From Mantamonas sphyraenae (taxonomy: Eukaryota; CRuMs; Mantamonadidae): DNA of 64,000 nucleotides. The notes beneath the pieces are model-generated. The model was given only the letters and a program-made list of their open reading frames with translations, had not been told where the DNA came from and did not search any database. Position numbers and translations under genes: made by a program. Position 1 is the first letter of the stretch, and each line of letters begins with the position of its first letter. Positions 53,324-63,870 of the stretch are shown here, piece after piece. Where the stretch lies: assembly GCA_026936335.1 (NCBI GenBank), contig JAPMXV010000055.1, forward strand, positions 362,194 to 426,193. The letters are read 5' to 3'.

Positions 53324-56300
53324 ATGTGTCCATGCTGGACAACAGAAGATCAAGAGAATCTTGTTGATGAGCAAGAGGGCGACTCTGCAAAGAGCGGGTT
53401 TGGCAAGGGTAGCAACAGCAACAGCAACAGCACATCCCGCTTTGGATCCAAGCGCACCTCGGGCACATCCAAGGGTGGCTTTGGCAGGCGTACCTCGGAG
53501 GACGAGGGAGAATCCACAACGACCGGCACCGGGACAGCCAAAAGAGGGTTTGGCAAGGGTAGCAACAGCAACAGCAACAGCACATCCCGCTTTGGATCCG
53601 TTCGCACCTCGGGCACATCCAAGGGTAGCTTTGGCAGGCGTACATCGGAGGACGAGGGAGAATCCACAACGACCGGCACCGGGACAGCCAAAAGAGGGTT
53701 TGGCAAGGGTAGCAACAGCAACAGCAACAGGACATCCCGCTTTGGATCCAAGCGCACCTCGGGTACATCCAAGGGTAGCTTTGGCAGGCGTACCTCGGAG
53801 GACGAGGGAGAATCCACCACGACCGGCACCGGCACAGCCAAAAGAGGGTTTGGCAAGGGTAGCAACAGCAACAGCAACAGGACATCCCGCTTTGGATCCA
53901 AGCGCACCTCGGGTACATCCAAGGGTAGCTTTGGCAGGCGTACCTCGGAGGACGAGGGAGAATCCACCACGACCGGCACCGGCACAGCCAAAAGAGGGTT
54001 TGGCAAGGGCAGCAACAGCAACAGCACATCCCGCTTTGGATCCGTTCGCACCTCGGGCACTTCCAAGGCTCGCTTTGGCGGTGGAACCTTAAACCCAGAG
54101 TCAGTCAAGCGATTTGGAGGCAATCGAACCAATCAGAAGTTGATTGCAGACCTCAACGACAACAAATCCAGTCTATTCATGGACGACGAGCCCTTCTGGG
54201 ACGACAAAGTGGGCCTTCCCAACCAACCCTTGAAGCCTGCTGTGATGGATGTGTTGGACATGCTGGAGACTCGCAAAGGCAGCAGGTTTGTGAATGATGT
54301 CGAACACAAGGGTCGCGCCGTGCACGACATCCGCTTTTCCGAGACAATCATGGACCGCCGCCTCGCTGGAAAGGCCACACTCGCTGCCGTGGCTCGATCT
54401 TCCCAACGAGCTTCGTTTGGAAGGCAGAGGCAAGCACGCACTCAAACAGACCATGTACAGGACGCGTCCCTCTCTGCCCTTGCCGGGCTTGGCCAGCTGG
54501 ACGCCGTGCGACAGCGTTTGGACGACGGCGAGCACCCAGACGGGCCCGCTCACCAAGACATAAGCCCGCTGGCGATGGCAGCTGGTCGAGGAGCGGCCGA
54601 CGTTGTGTCGCTGCTCCTTGAACGCGGTGCAGACGTGAACATCGACAGCAACACCCACGTGAATTCGTCTCCTTTGCTGTCAGCATGCTGGGGAGGACAC
54701 CTGGACGTGGTCAACCTGCTGTTGGAAGCCGGCGTGGACCTCGATCAGCACTCACGCAGTGGGTGGTCGGCAATCAGTTTGGCCGTGGTGAAGAAGCACA
54801 CGGAATTGTTCCAGATCCTCATCGAAGCTGGAGCCCCCGTGGATTTCCCCGTTGGTCAGGCGGACGACATGACGGCACTGCTTCTGGCCTTGGAAAACGG
54901 CGATCTCGAGTTTGTGTTGCCCCTCCTCCAACACGGGGCTGACGTCCACTCGATGGACGGACGTCGTCGCAACTCGGTCATCCTCGCCGTGCTTGGCGGG
55001 CACGATCAGATCTTGGCCCAGCTCCTTGCGAATGGCGCCAGCCCAGATCTCGGTTTCCCCATAATCATTGCGGCAAACATGGGGCATCTGGCTTGCGTTC
55101 AGACACTCTTGCAGGCCGGAGCCGACGCCGCTGTGGAGTGGCGCGACACGACCGCACTCGTGACCGCAGTGGAAAACGGCCACCAAGATGTTGCGCTGGA
55201 GCTCATTGCACACGACCCAGCACTTGGGGCCGGCTCCTCGCCCGCGCAGAGTTTGATACACGCAGCCATCTTTCACAAGCTCACCGGCGTTGTGTCTGCT
55301 CTGCTGGACACGTGCCGTGTGTCGCCCGAGGCGGAGTACAGCACTTCCCGTGTGGCCACGCCCCTGCACGTGGCCTGTGCGACAAACCAACCGTCCATGG
55401 TGCGTACCCTTGTAGAAGCGGGCGCGTCAATTGATGGTATGTCCCTGCGCCTCGCGTGTGAGAACGACCACGACATATGCCTCAAGGTGCTCCTAGGTGC
55501 TGGGGGCTCCCCGCGGGCTCACAGCACCACGGGGGACACACTTCTGCACGTGGCATCATTCTTTGGAAAGATCCAATGCGTGAGGGCGCTCATCGAGGCA
55601 GAGGCCCCGCTGGACCCAGTCAATCTGAGGCAAATGACGCCGCTGGTACTTGCGCTGCGTGCCGGCTTCTACGACGTAGCCACAGCACTGCTCGATGCTG
55701 GAGCGGACCCGTCCCCGGACGCTGGGAATGGGAAATACTCGCCTCTTTCCAAAGCCATCCACGATGGAGCAGCACACATGGTGGAACGGCTCCTTGCTGC
55801 CGGGGCAAAGGTGATCCCAGGTGACCTGGACGCAGCCGTGCGGAGCACACACAAAGAGTGCCTGAAGCACATTTTGGATTATGGAGTGGATGTGAACGAT
55901 GGGGTGACGCTGGCCACTGCGTGCTGCCATTCACCCGAGTTTGCAGAGATGCTTGTGGCGGCAGGAGCCGACCCGGGCAACCTCGAGTCGCAGCGCGCTG
56001 TTTCGCCGCTGGTGGTTGCATGTGACCACCCGTACGACCTCTCTTTCTACGAATGGCTCATGGACAACGGAGCAGATCCAAATGCATGCACAAGGATGAT
56101 TGCAGTGAAGATGATGAGCCCACATGAGAAACGACAGGTCACCGCTCTCCACGTCGCGGTGAAAAGGAATAACGTGGATCTGGTGCGACTGCTGCTGCAA
56201 CGTGGTGCAAACGTCAACGCTTTGGATTCCTCCGGCCGGACGCCGCTGAGTGCGGCCTGCAACGCACATGCCACGCAGGCGGTGATCGAGCTGCTTGCCG

Positions 56301-57247
56301 CAGGTGCCAATGTGAACCTGAGTGGCGAGCAGGATGAAAATGCCTCCAAAGGGTTTGGGAATTGCTTTGGCCGTGGCCGCGGCGAAGGCACGAAAGAGCC
56401 GGCACAAAAGCTGCCGCTGCGTGTCGCAGCAGCGAAAGGAGCTGCAGACATTGTTCCACTTCTCCTCGAAGCTGGGGCAGAGGTGGACGTGCCGGACTCG
56501 AACGGGTACACAGCGTTGCACAGGGCATTGATGTCAAACTTTGAGGTTGTGAAACAACTCGCGGACGCCGGAGCCGCGCTGGAGGCGAGGGTTCAGCCAT
56601 CGCTGGAAACCCCTTTGCTGCTGGCTGCAAAGCATAATTCGGAAATGGTGCCCCAGCTGCTGGAACTGGGTGTTGATGTGCACGCGACAGACATGGCAGG
56701 CAACACGGCGCTGTTGCTGGCAGCACAGAAAGATTCGTTGATGGCATGCCAAGCGCTGTTGCACGCCGGAGTGGACGTGAACCAGCAAAACGAGACAAAC
56801 TATCACCAGCACAGACCCGGCTACCAATCACCTCTTCACGCAGCAGCGCAGGTGGGTAGCGACGAGCTGATCAAACTCTTGCTGATGTTTGGCGCCAAGG
56901 TGGATGCGGAGAACAATCTCGGCCAGACGCCGCTCTACTTGGCAGTGGCGTCCAAAACGGTGCGCCCAGCAACGGTCCTTCTGGAAGCTGGGGCCAACGT
57001 GAACGTGTGCGTGCTGGCTCTGTCTTTGGACCGCTTGTGGGGTGGGAATCGCGAGCTGCAGCCGAAGACGCCGCTGGCGACGGCGATCGAACAAGGCAAT
57101 GCTCTCATGATTCGCACACTGGCGGATCATGGGGCGGACGTCAACGCGCTCACACGTGCCCAACAGGCGCGGCTGGCGCGGCTGCAGGACAAGGAGGGGA
57201 GGTTTTGGCAGCAGGTGACGGAGGAGTTTGCAGGGAGGCCGCGGTGA
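53324..57247 (+). CDS. Ankyrin-repeat protein with minisatellite-encoded N-terminus, 1,307 residues
   Basis: One exon. The first 240 residues are a 50-residue repeat rich in Gly, Ser, Thr, Asn and Arg (FGKGSNSNSNSTSRFGS, GRRTSEDEGESTTTGTGTAK). After a linker, about 25 ankyrin repeats run from about residue 380 to the C-terminus (units such as GADVNIDSNTHVNSSPLLSA and KGAADIVPLLLEAGAEVDVP). No kinase, ligase or membrane segment is seen. Ankyrin solenoids bind protein partners; the disordered basic N-terminus could bind RNA or be heavily phosphorylated. The ATG at 53324 is the first in frame. The product is a likely cytosolic scaffold but no specific function follows. Confidence 0.87.
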   Translation: MCPCWTTEDQENLVDEQEGDSAKSGFGKGSNSNSNSTSRFGSKRTSGTSKGGFGRRTSEDEGESTTTGTGTAKRGFGKGSNSNSNSTSRFGSVRTSGTSKGSFGRRTSEDEGESTTTGTGTAKRGFGKGSNSNSNRTSRFGSKRTSGTSKGSFGRRTSEDEGESTTTGTGTAKRGFGKGSNSNSNRTSRFGSKRTSGTSKGSFGRRTSEDEGESTTTGTGTAKRGFGKGSNSNSTSRFGSVRTSGTSKARFGGGTLNPESVKRFGGNRTNQKLIADLNDNKSSLFMDDEPFWDDKVGLPNQPLKPAVMDVLDMLETRKGSRFVNDVEHKGRAVHDIRFSETIMDRRLAGKATLAAVARSSQRASFGRQRQARTQTDHVQDASLSALAGLGQLDAVRQRLDDGEHPDGPAHQDISPLAMAAGRGAADVVSLLLERGADVNIDSNTHVNSSPLLSACWGGHLDVVNLLLEAGVDLDQHSRSGWSAISLAVVKKHTELFQILIEAGAPVDFPVGQADDMTALLLALENGDLEFVLPLLQHGADVHSMDGRRRNSVILAVLGGHDQILAQLLANGASPDLGFPIIIAANMGHLACVQTLLQAGADAAVEWRDTTALVTAVENGHQDVALELIAHDPALGAGSSPAQSLIHAAIFHKLTGVVSALLDTCRVSPEAEYSTSRVATPLHVACATNQPSMVRTLVEAGASIDGMSLRLACENDHDICLKVLLGAGGSPRAHSTTGDTLLHVASFFGKIQCVRALIEAEAPLDPVNLRQMTPLVLALRAGFYDVATALLDAGADPSPDAGNGKYSPLSKAIHDGAAHMVERLLAAGAKVIPGDLDAAVRSTHKECLKHILDYGVDVNDGVTLATACCHSPEFAEMLVAAGADPGNLESQRAVSPLVVACDHPYDLSFYEWLMDNGADPNACTRMIAVKMMSPHEKRQVTALHVAVKRNNVDLVRLLLQRGANVNALDSSGRTPLSAACNAHATQAVIELLAAGANVNLSGEQDENASKGFGNCFGRGRGEGTKEPAQKLPLRVAAAKGAADIVPLLLEAGAEVDVPDSNGYTALHRALMSNFEVVKQLADAGAALEARVQPSLETPLLLAAKHNSEMVPQLLELGVDVHATDMAGNTALLLAAQKDSLMACQALLHAGVDVNQQNETNYHQHRPGYQSPLHAAAQVGSDELIKLLLMFGAKVDAENNLGQTPLYLAVASKTVRPATVLLEAGANVNVCVLALSLDRLWGGNRELQPKTPLATAIEQGNALMIRTLADHGADVNALTRAQQARLARLQDKEGRFWQQVTEEFAGRPR
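53401..54060 (+). repeat. 150-bp coding minisatellite, five copies
   Basis: The marker tggcaagggtagcaacagca recurs at 53401, 53551, 53701 and 53851, with a variant at 54001, giving an exact 150-bp period. The fifth unit is shortened by loss of one Asn-Ser repeat. Units three and four are almost identical while one and two carry more changes, so copies have spread recently. Inside each unit is an AGCAAC trinucleotide-pair microsatellite coding Ser-Asn. Confidence 0.93.
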
Positions 57248-57537
57248 TGGTGACGGAGCCGATTACAGTAAAGTGTACAGTAAAAAGTCTTGTGTTTCCG
57301 GGTTCGTGTTGGGGTTGCAGGATGAGGGTGTGTGTGTTTCGTGGCGGCGAGGAGCTGGCAAGGCGCCCCTCGTCCTGCGTGCGGTGGTGCATCCAACGCA
57401 TCTGCATACACATAGTACAGCACGGTCATAGGGTAGGGAAAGGCAGGGGGCATCGGGGCCTTGCTTGCGTGGGTGTGGCAGGTAGGGAAGAGGATTGCTG
57501 ACGCTCATGGGTTATGTAATACTGTATATTAGGCAAA

Positions 57538-59892
57538 ATGGACTTGAGAAAAGATGAATGGGTGAAATTGTTGCAAAGCGGGGACCATGGGCGGATTGTG
57601 GATGCTTTGGAGGCCCAGGGAAGGGTAAGTTGGCGTGGGGAGGGGCCGAGAGGGAAGGAGTTTGGCGAGCGTGACGTGTTGATCGTCGCAAAAGGGAAAG
57701 GGAGAGGACGTGTGTTGACACGACCCACTCAGAAATTGGACATTGCAAGTGGGGATCTGGGAGGCAAAGAAGCAATCGCACTGGCCAAAGCGCTGGCTGA
57801 GAACCGCCGCTTGCAAGCGCTGGAACTCAGCTGGAACAACTTTGGGGCAGAAGGAACATCAGCGCTGGCCAAGGGACTGAGTGGGAACACCAGCTTGCGG
57901 ACAATAGACCTCCGCGGCAACGACATCGGGGTAGACGGAGCTGCATCGCTGGCGCAGGCGCTGTGTGAGAACAGCAGCTTGCAGACACTGGACCTCGGGA
58001 ACACCAGCATTGAGGCAGAAGGAGCATCAGCTCTGGCCAAGGGATTAAGAGAGAACAACACCTTGCAGACTCTGGACCTCACTGACGACGCCATCGGGGC
58101 AGAAGGAGCAACAGCGCTGGCCAACGGACTGAGTGGGAACACCAGCTTGCAGACACTGAACCTCAGCTGGAACAGCATTGAGGCAGAAGGAGCAGCAGCA
58201 CTGGCGCAGGCACTGAGTGGGAACAATGGCTTGCAGAATCTGAACCTCACCGACAACGGCATCGGAGCAAAAGGAGCAACAGCGTTGGCGCAGGCGGTGG
58301 GACAGAACAGCAGCTTGCAGACTCTGAACCTCCAGGAAAATCGCATTGGGGCAGAAGGAGCAGCAGCACTGGCACAGGCACTGAGTGGGAACATCGGTTT
58401 GCAGAATCTGAACCTCGAGAACAACAGGATCGGAGCAAAAGGGGCAGCAACACTGGCGCAGGCGCTGAGAGAGAACAGAAGCTTGCAGACACTGAACCTC
58501 AGCTGGAATAGCATCGAAGCAGAGGGAGCAGCAGCACTTGCGCAGTCACTTTGTGAGAACGGCAGCCTGCAGGTGCTCGACTTACCCAGCAACAAAATCG
58601 ACGCAGTGGGAGCAACAGCACTGGCGCAGGCACTGAATGGGAACAAGAGCCTGCAGACACTGAACCTCAGCTGGAACAGCATCTGGGACGAAGGGGCAGC
58701 GGCATTGGCTCAGGCTCTCAGTGGGAACAAGAGCCTGCAGGCTCTGGACCTACGCAGCAACAGAATCGGTGCAGAGGGAGCAGCAGCACTGGCGCAGGCA
58801 CTTTGTGAGAACAGCAGCTTGCAGACACTGAACCTCCGTTGGAATGGCATCGGGGCAGAAGGAGCAGCAGCACTGGCGAAAAGTCTGGGAGAGAACAGCA
58901 GCTTACAGACGCTGAACATCAGCAGGAACAGCATCGGGGCAGAGGGCGCAGTAACGCTGGCGCAGGCACTGAGTGGGAACAGCAGCTTGCAAAGGCTTGA
59001 CCTCAGAGAGAACAGCATCGATTCAGAGGGAGCGGCAGCATTGGCGCAGGCTCTGAGTGGGAACAGCAACTTACGGAGACTAGAGCTCAACGGCAACGAC
59101 ATCGGGGACAAAGGAGCGGCAGTGATGGCGCAGGCACTGAGTGTGAACAGCAGGTTGCAGACGTTGTACCTCAGCAGCAACGACATCGGGGACAAAGGAG
59201 CGGCAGTGATGGCGCAGGCACTGAGTGTGAACAGCAGGTTGCAGACGTTGTACCTTGGTAGCAACAGCATCGGGGCAGAGGGAGCAGCAGCACTGGCGCA
59301 GGGACTGAAGAAGAACAGCAGCCTGCAGTCGCTGTACCTCCACAGCAACAGCATCGGGGACTACGGAGCAGCAGCACTGGCGCAGGTGCCGGAAACCAAT
59401 CGGTCGTGCTGGCAAATCGAGGGAGTTTTCAATGACGCGTTGCAGTTGCTGGTGGAGAGGAACCAGAAGCATCATGAGGAGTTTGTGGAGTGTGGGGATG
59501 TGGAGAAGATGAGAGAGTTGATGGAGTGGGGTGTGCCTGTGGATACGTTTGCAGGGGATGAAGGGGAGGAGACTGCGCTGGAGAGGGCGTTGAGGCAAGG
59601 GGATGTGAGGATTGTGGAGGTGTTGAGGGGGTGGGGTGCAAAGCCGAGGATGCAAACGGAGGAGATGGTGAGGAAGGAAGGGTGGAGGAAGGCGTGGCAT
59701 TGGATTGGATGGGGCTGGGAGGTGGATGAGGCGATGGAGGTGGTGTTGGTGATGAATGGGGAGGAGAGGGAGGCGATGTTTGCGTGTGGAGGGATGGAGG
59801 AGTATGTGGAGGCAGGAGGTTGGAGAGGGTGGGTGACACTGCCGGATGAGGTGATGGAGAGGGTGTTGGGGTGGGTGGGGAGGGGTGGGTGA
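57538..59892 (+). CDS. Long LRR-family protein with C-terminal subtelomeric module, 748 residues
   Basis: Exon 1 57538-57624 (29 codons, MDLRKDEWVKLLQSGDHGRI to QGR) and exon 2 57733-59892 join at a phase-0 intron (57625-57732, GTAAGT...CACTCAG). Exon 2 carries roughly twenty 28-residue LRRs of striking regularity (GAEGAAALAQALSGNSSLQ, LNLSWNSIEAEG). The 84-bp DNA period is plain to see. Ankyrin-like sequence (EFVECGDVEKMRELMEWGVP) and the family module (VDEAMEVVLVMNGEEREAMF, LPDEVMERVLGWVG) follow. It is the longest and least degenerate family member. The intron length is divisible by three, so retention would not shift the frame. It stops 29 bp from the convergent repeat-protein gene. Confidence 0.85.
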   Translation: MDLRKDEWVKLLQSGDHGRIVDALEAQGRVSWRGEGPRGKEFGERDVLIVAKGKGRGRVLTRPTQKLDIASGDLGGKEAIALAKALAENRRLQALELSWNNFGAEGTSALAKGLSGNTSLRTIDLRGNDIGVDGAASLAQALCENSSLQTLDLGNTSIEAEGASALAKGLRENNTLQTLDLTDDAIGAEGATALANGLSGNTSLQTLNLSWNSIEAEGAAALAQALSGNNGLQNLNLTDNGIGAKGATALAQAVGQNSSLQTLNLQENRIGAEGAAALAQALSGNIGLQNLNLENNRIGAKGAATLAQALRENRSLQTLNLSWNSIEAEGAAALAQSLCENGSLQVLDLPSNKIDAVGATALAQALNGNKSLQTLNLSWNSIWDEGAAALAQALSGNKSLQALDLRSNRIGAEGAAALAQALCENSSLQTLNLRWNGIGAEGAAALAKSLGENSSLQTLNISRNSIGAEGAVTLAQALSGNSSLQRLDLRENSIDSEGAAALAQALSGNSNLRRLELNGNDIGDKGAAVMAQALSVNSRLQTLYLSSNDIGDKGAAVMAQALSVNSRLQTLYLGSNSIGAEGAAALAQGLKKNSSLQSLYLHSNSIGDYGAAALAQVPETNRSCWQIEGVFNDALQLLVERNQKHHEEFVECGDVEKMRELMEWGVPVDTFAGDEGEETALERALRQGDVRIVEVLRGWGAKPRMQTEEMVRKEGWRKAWHWIGWGWEVDEAMEVVLVMNGEEREAMFACGGMEEYVEAGGWRGWVTLPDEVMERVLGWVGRGG

Positions 59893-59920
59893 TTGGAGAG
59901 AGTGTGAATGAAAGGGTGGT

Positions 59921-62900
59921 TCATTCGAGGCGTTGGCGTTTGGAGGAGGAGGAGGAGGAGGGAGCGGAGGAAGGGTCTTTGCGCTTGGGCAGGGTGAAGG
60001 AGGGGATGGGGTAGGCGTTGACGAGCGCGGTGGTGGTGGGGCGGGTGGTGTTGTGGGGTGTGATGCGGTCGATGAGGGTGTGGAGGAGGGTGTGCAGTGT
60101 GGTGTCGCTGGGTTTGGGGTTGTCGAGCCAGGCGATCTTGAGGGACAGGGAGGTGACGCCGCGGCTGAGGGTGGCGCTGATGGCACCATTCACATGCTTG
60201 TAGGTGAGGTGTGGCCTAAGGAGGCGGACAAAGAAGGCCAGGTCGACAGGCGGCACGCCAACGTTGCCCAGCGCCAGGATGATGTGCCGCAGCAGGGACA
60301 GCTGGCTGCCGTTGTTGATCAGCTCACGCAGTGCCTGGTGCTCGTGTGTGTGCTGATGGCGAGGGTGCTTGGCTGCGCGTGCCTTCATGTATGCCAGCAG
60401 CGTCTGGAACTCCCGCGCCGTGCAGCTGCCTCGCTCGTCGCTGGGAGTGGCACTGCTCCAGCCACTGCGCACAGTCTCAGGATGCCACTCTTCCACATTG
60501 GTTGTGGCGAGGTGGTGGTCGTAGTCGCATTGTGTCCAGTGTGGGTCGCCGTCGTTGGCAGCAGGGCGTCGTGCTTCCTGCAGCCACAGCTGGGTCTGCT
60601 CGTGCTCCTTCCAGGTGGTGGGATGGGGCCTGTTGCCGAGACTGTCCATCTCTGTCATGAGCAGATGGAGGAGGGCGTAGTTGGGGTCGCCGTGGTCGTG
60701 TGGGTCCTCCAGCCAGCACACCTTCAACCCAGCCTTGGTCACACCCATGGCCAGACCAGCGTGAGGGATGGCATGGCTGCACGCCTGTTGATCCATGTCA
60801 CGGCCAAGAAGGGTGAGGAAGAAGGCCATGTCGCCCTGGGAGAGGGGAATGTTGCTCAAAGCGAGCTGAATCTGTCGGACCAGCGTGCCTTGAGTGCCAT
60901 GGCAGACCACCACACGCGCATGTAGGGTCATGATGTCGGAGATGTCGTCCATGGGATGCTCGTTGGTCAGAGTGTGCATGTGCTTCAGCAGGGCCGTGTG
61001 CTCCTTCTTGTTGCTGCGGCTGCGCTCGCTCTTGCGCCAGTATGTCCAGCCACTGCGCACAACGCCGTCTGGCAGTCCATCATCCACGACCATCTTCTCC
61101 TCCTCTGTGGTCTCGGGTAGGACAAGCTCGGGGATGTCGAGGCCATTCACGGCGTCGACGGTGGTGGGGCGGGTGGTGATGTGAGGTGTGATGCGGTCGA
61201 TGAGGGTGTGGAGGAGGGTGTGCAGTGTGGCGTCGCTGGGTTTGGGGTTGTCGAGCCAGGCGATCTTGAGGGACAGGGAGGTAACACCGCGAGTGAGGGT
61301 GTCCTTGGCGGCACCCTGCACCTGCCTGTAGGTGATTTGTGGCCTGAGGAGGCGGACAAAGAAGGCCAGGTCGACAGGCGGCACGCCAACGTTGCCCAGC
61401 GCCAGGATGATGTGTCGCAGCAGGGACACCAGGCTGCCGTTGTTGATCAGCTCACGCAGTGCCTGGAGCTCGTGTGCCTGCTCATGGCGAGGGTGCTTGG
61501 CTGCGCGTGCCTTCATGTGTGCGAGCAGCGTCTGAAACTCGCGCGCCGTGCAGCTGCCACGCTCGTCACTGGGAGTTCCCCTGCTCCAGCCACTGCGCGC
61601 AGACTCTGGATGCCACTTGTCCACCTTGGTGGTGGTGACGTGGCGGTCGTAGTCGCATTGTGTCCAGTGTGGGTCGCTGTTGTTGTCAGCAGGGCGTCGT
61701 GCTTCCTGCAGCCACAGCTGGGTCTGCTCGTGCTCCTTCCAGGTGGTGGATGGGGCCTGTTGCCGAGACTGTCCATCTCTGTCATGAGCAGATGGAGGAG
61801 GGCGTAGTTGGGGTCGCCGTGGTCGTGTGGCTCCTCCAGCCAGCACACCTTCAACCCAGCCTTGGTCACACCCATGGCCAAACCAGCGTTGGTGATGGCA
61901 AGGCTGCACGCCTGATGATCCATGTCACGGCCGAGAAGGGTGAGGCAGAAGGCCATGTCGCCCTGGGAAAGGGGAATGTTGCCCAGAGCGAGCAGGATAT
62001 GTCGGACGAGCGTGCGCAGGGTGCCATGACAGACCACAACACGCGCCTGCAGGGTCATGAGGTCGGGGATGTTGTCGATGGGATGCTCGTTGGCCAGAGT
62101 GTGCATGTGGTTCAGCAGCGCCGTGTGCTCCTTCTTGTTGCTGTGGCTGCGCTCGTCACTGCGCCAGTCCCGCGACCACCCTTTGCGCAGAACACCATCT
62201 GGCAACTTGTTGGTCTTGTCCACGCTTGCTTTCTTCCGTGCGCCGTTGTCTCCATTTTTGGCCCTCCTTGCCAGTGTGCTCGACGTTCCTGTCTCTGTGC
62301 CGCTGCCAGCCGTGACCCTGAGCCTGCGCTGCCCGCTGCCTTTGTTCGTTTGTGGACCAGTGCGTTGGCTGGTGTGGTCTCTGCCTCGTCTGTGGCCTCC
62401 ACTTGTGTGTCTCGGCTGCCATTCGTCCGTGTCCTCCTGCTCTATGTCGTCTGTGTCGTTGTCGCTGTCATCTTGCGGCATGTACTGCTCATCCATGGCA
62501 ACATCAGTGTCTGCGAAGCTGAGTGTGCCCTGAGATTCCAACTCGTCGACCACGGGCTGCTGGGTTGCGTCCTTTGCCTCGCCGTCTTCTTCGTACGCCT
62601 CCATCCATGAGCTGGTCATCCACTCTGACTTGCTGGAGGTCGACCGTGGTTCACGGTGGCCGAAGTTCACAAACATCAGGTCTTCCACGTCACCGGTGTC
62701 ATGTGTGTGTGTGTCCTGGTCTGCGTCGTCGTCGTCGCTGTCTCCAGTCTGCCGTGTGGCCTGGTGGGAGGAGGACGACGATGTGGTGGTGGATGTGGTC
62801 CGTGTGATACCGACAAAGGCAGGGCTGATGCGTTTGGGGACGCCGTTGTGGTTTGTGGTGGGTTGAGCAGGCGGAGGGTGCGACGGAGGCTGAGCGAAGT

Positions 62901-63108
62901 GCATCTGGGCGGTTTGTCGCGGCTGAGGAGCCGGCGGAGGGGGATAGGCATAGTATGGGTGGCCCTGGTGAGCATATGCGTGGTGCTGCTGCGTGTGGGT
63001 GACGACAGGGACCCAGATGATGGGTGGTTGTGGGTGCTGGTACGGGGTTTGTACGCCAGAGACGGGCAGCACGTTCGGAAACGGCTGGGCAGCCATGGGA
63101 GGGACCAT
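59921..63108 (-). CDS. Subtelomeric A-B-A-B tandem-repeat protein (one frameshift)
   Basis: About 1,062 residues after allowing one missing base near 61748. The N-terminus is Pro/Gln/Tyr-rich and disordered, then acidic. Two repeat types alternate twice. Type B has KKEHTALLNHMHTLANEHP, RHILLALGNIPLSQGDMAF and LLGRDMD. Type A has SDERGSCTAREFQTLL, LRHIILALGNVGVPPVDLAF and VTSLSLKIAWLDNPKPSD. A and B are clearly related to each other (RHI-LALGN-x-P-x-x-D-x-A-F), so an older duplication was followed by a younger one of about 1.13 kb. The C-terminus ends with a basic SKRQRLE, a possible nuclear signal. No known domain is recognised. The intact second copy reads through where the first has lost one C of CCC. 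Confidence 0.75.
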
Positions 63109-63870
63109 GTACCCGTAGCTGTGGAGAAACGCGGAGAAGCAGGGCGGAGTGGGACTGGTGAGCGGAAGGCGGTATGGACGCCGTCAGGGCAGAAGCGGTG
63201 TGAAGGGAGGCCGGAACGAGCAGAGAGGGAAAAACGGAGGAGATTGGCAGACGAGGAAACTGGCAACGGGGAGGGCAGTGACGGGGGAGAGGGGATCGGA
63301 GAAGAGCGGAGAAGGCAGTAACAGTGGTGATGGGGAAGTGGAGATGCAGGGAAGGAGTGCAGGGAAGCGACGGAGGCATGGAGGAGGCAAGGAAGCGAGA
63401 GGAGTGGGTATTCAGAAAACGGAGTGGAAGGCAGAACGCACGCTGGGTAGGTGTTGGGTGTGTGTTGTTGCTTCGGAGTGCTTGAGTAGTCTTTGTCCAT
63501 GATGGTGGTGGTGTTACTGGAGTGTATGTGGAATGTGTTGGACTGGTGGAGGTGTTGTGGGTGTTGTTGATGTTTTAGTTGAAGACGGAAGGGCAGTGCT
63601 GACTGCGCGGCATTGCAGGACGACGGCCACTCACCAGCAACATTCCCACTCCCACACAATGCCCACTGCCCCATGTCACCACCCAACTCGGCCACACCAC
63701 AGAGGACACAAGCACAACTCACACCTCATAGACCGGACTCATAAACGCAAGGCACGCTTAAGAAGGATAGACTTTGACAAAAACCAAGACTTGGGAAACG
63801 TTCACCCTGATGAACGCAACACGTGGAGCTAGACCGGAAACGCGATACATCAAATAAGTTCATGGCAAAA
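63109..63870. other. Subtelomeric gap without recognisable genes
   Basis: About 760 bp lie between the last gene's start codon and the telomere. It would hold that gene's promoter. Several short frames exist but none has protein-like character. A (gtg)-rich stretch and A/T-richer DNA near 63720-63860 precede the telomere. No transposon or RNA gene was recognised. Confidence 0.6.
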
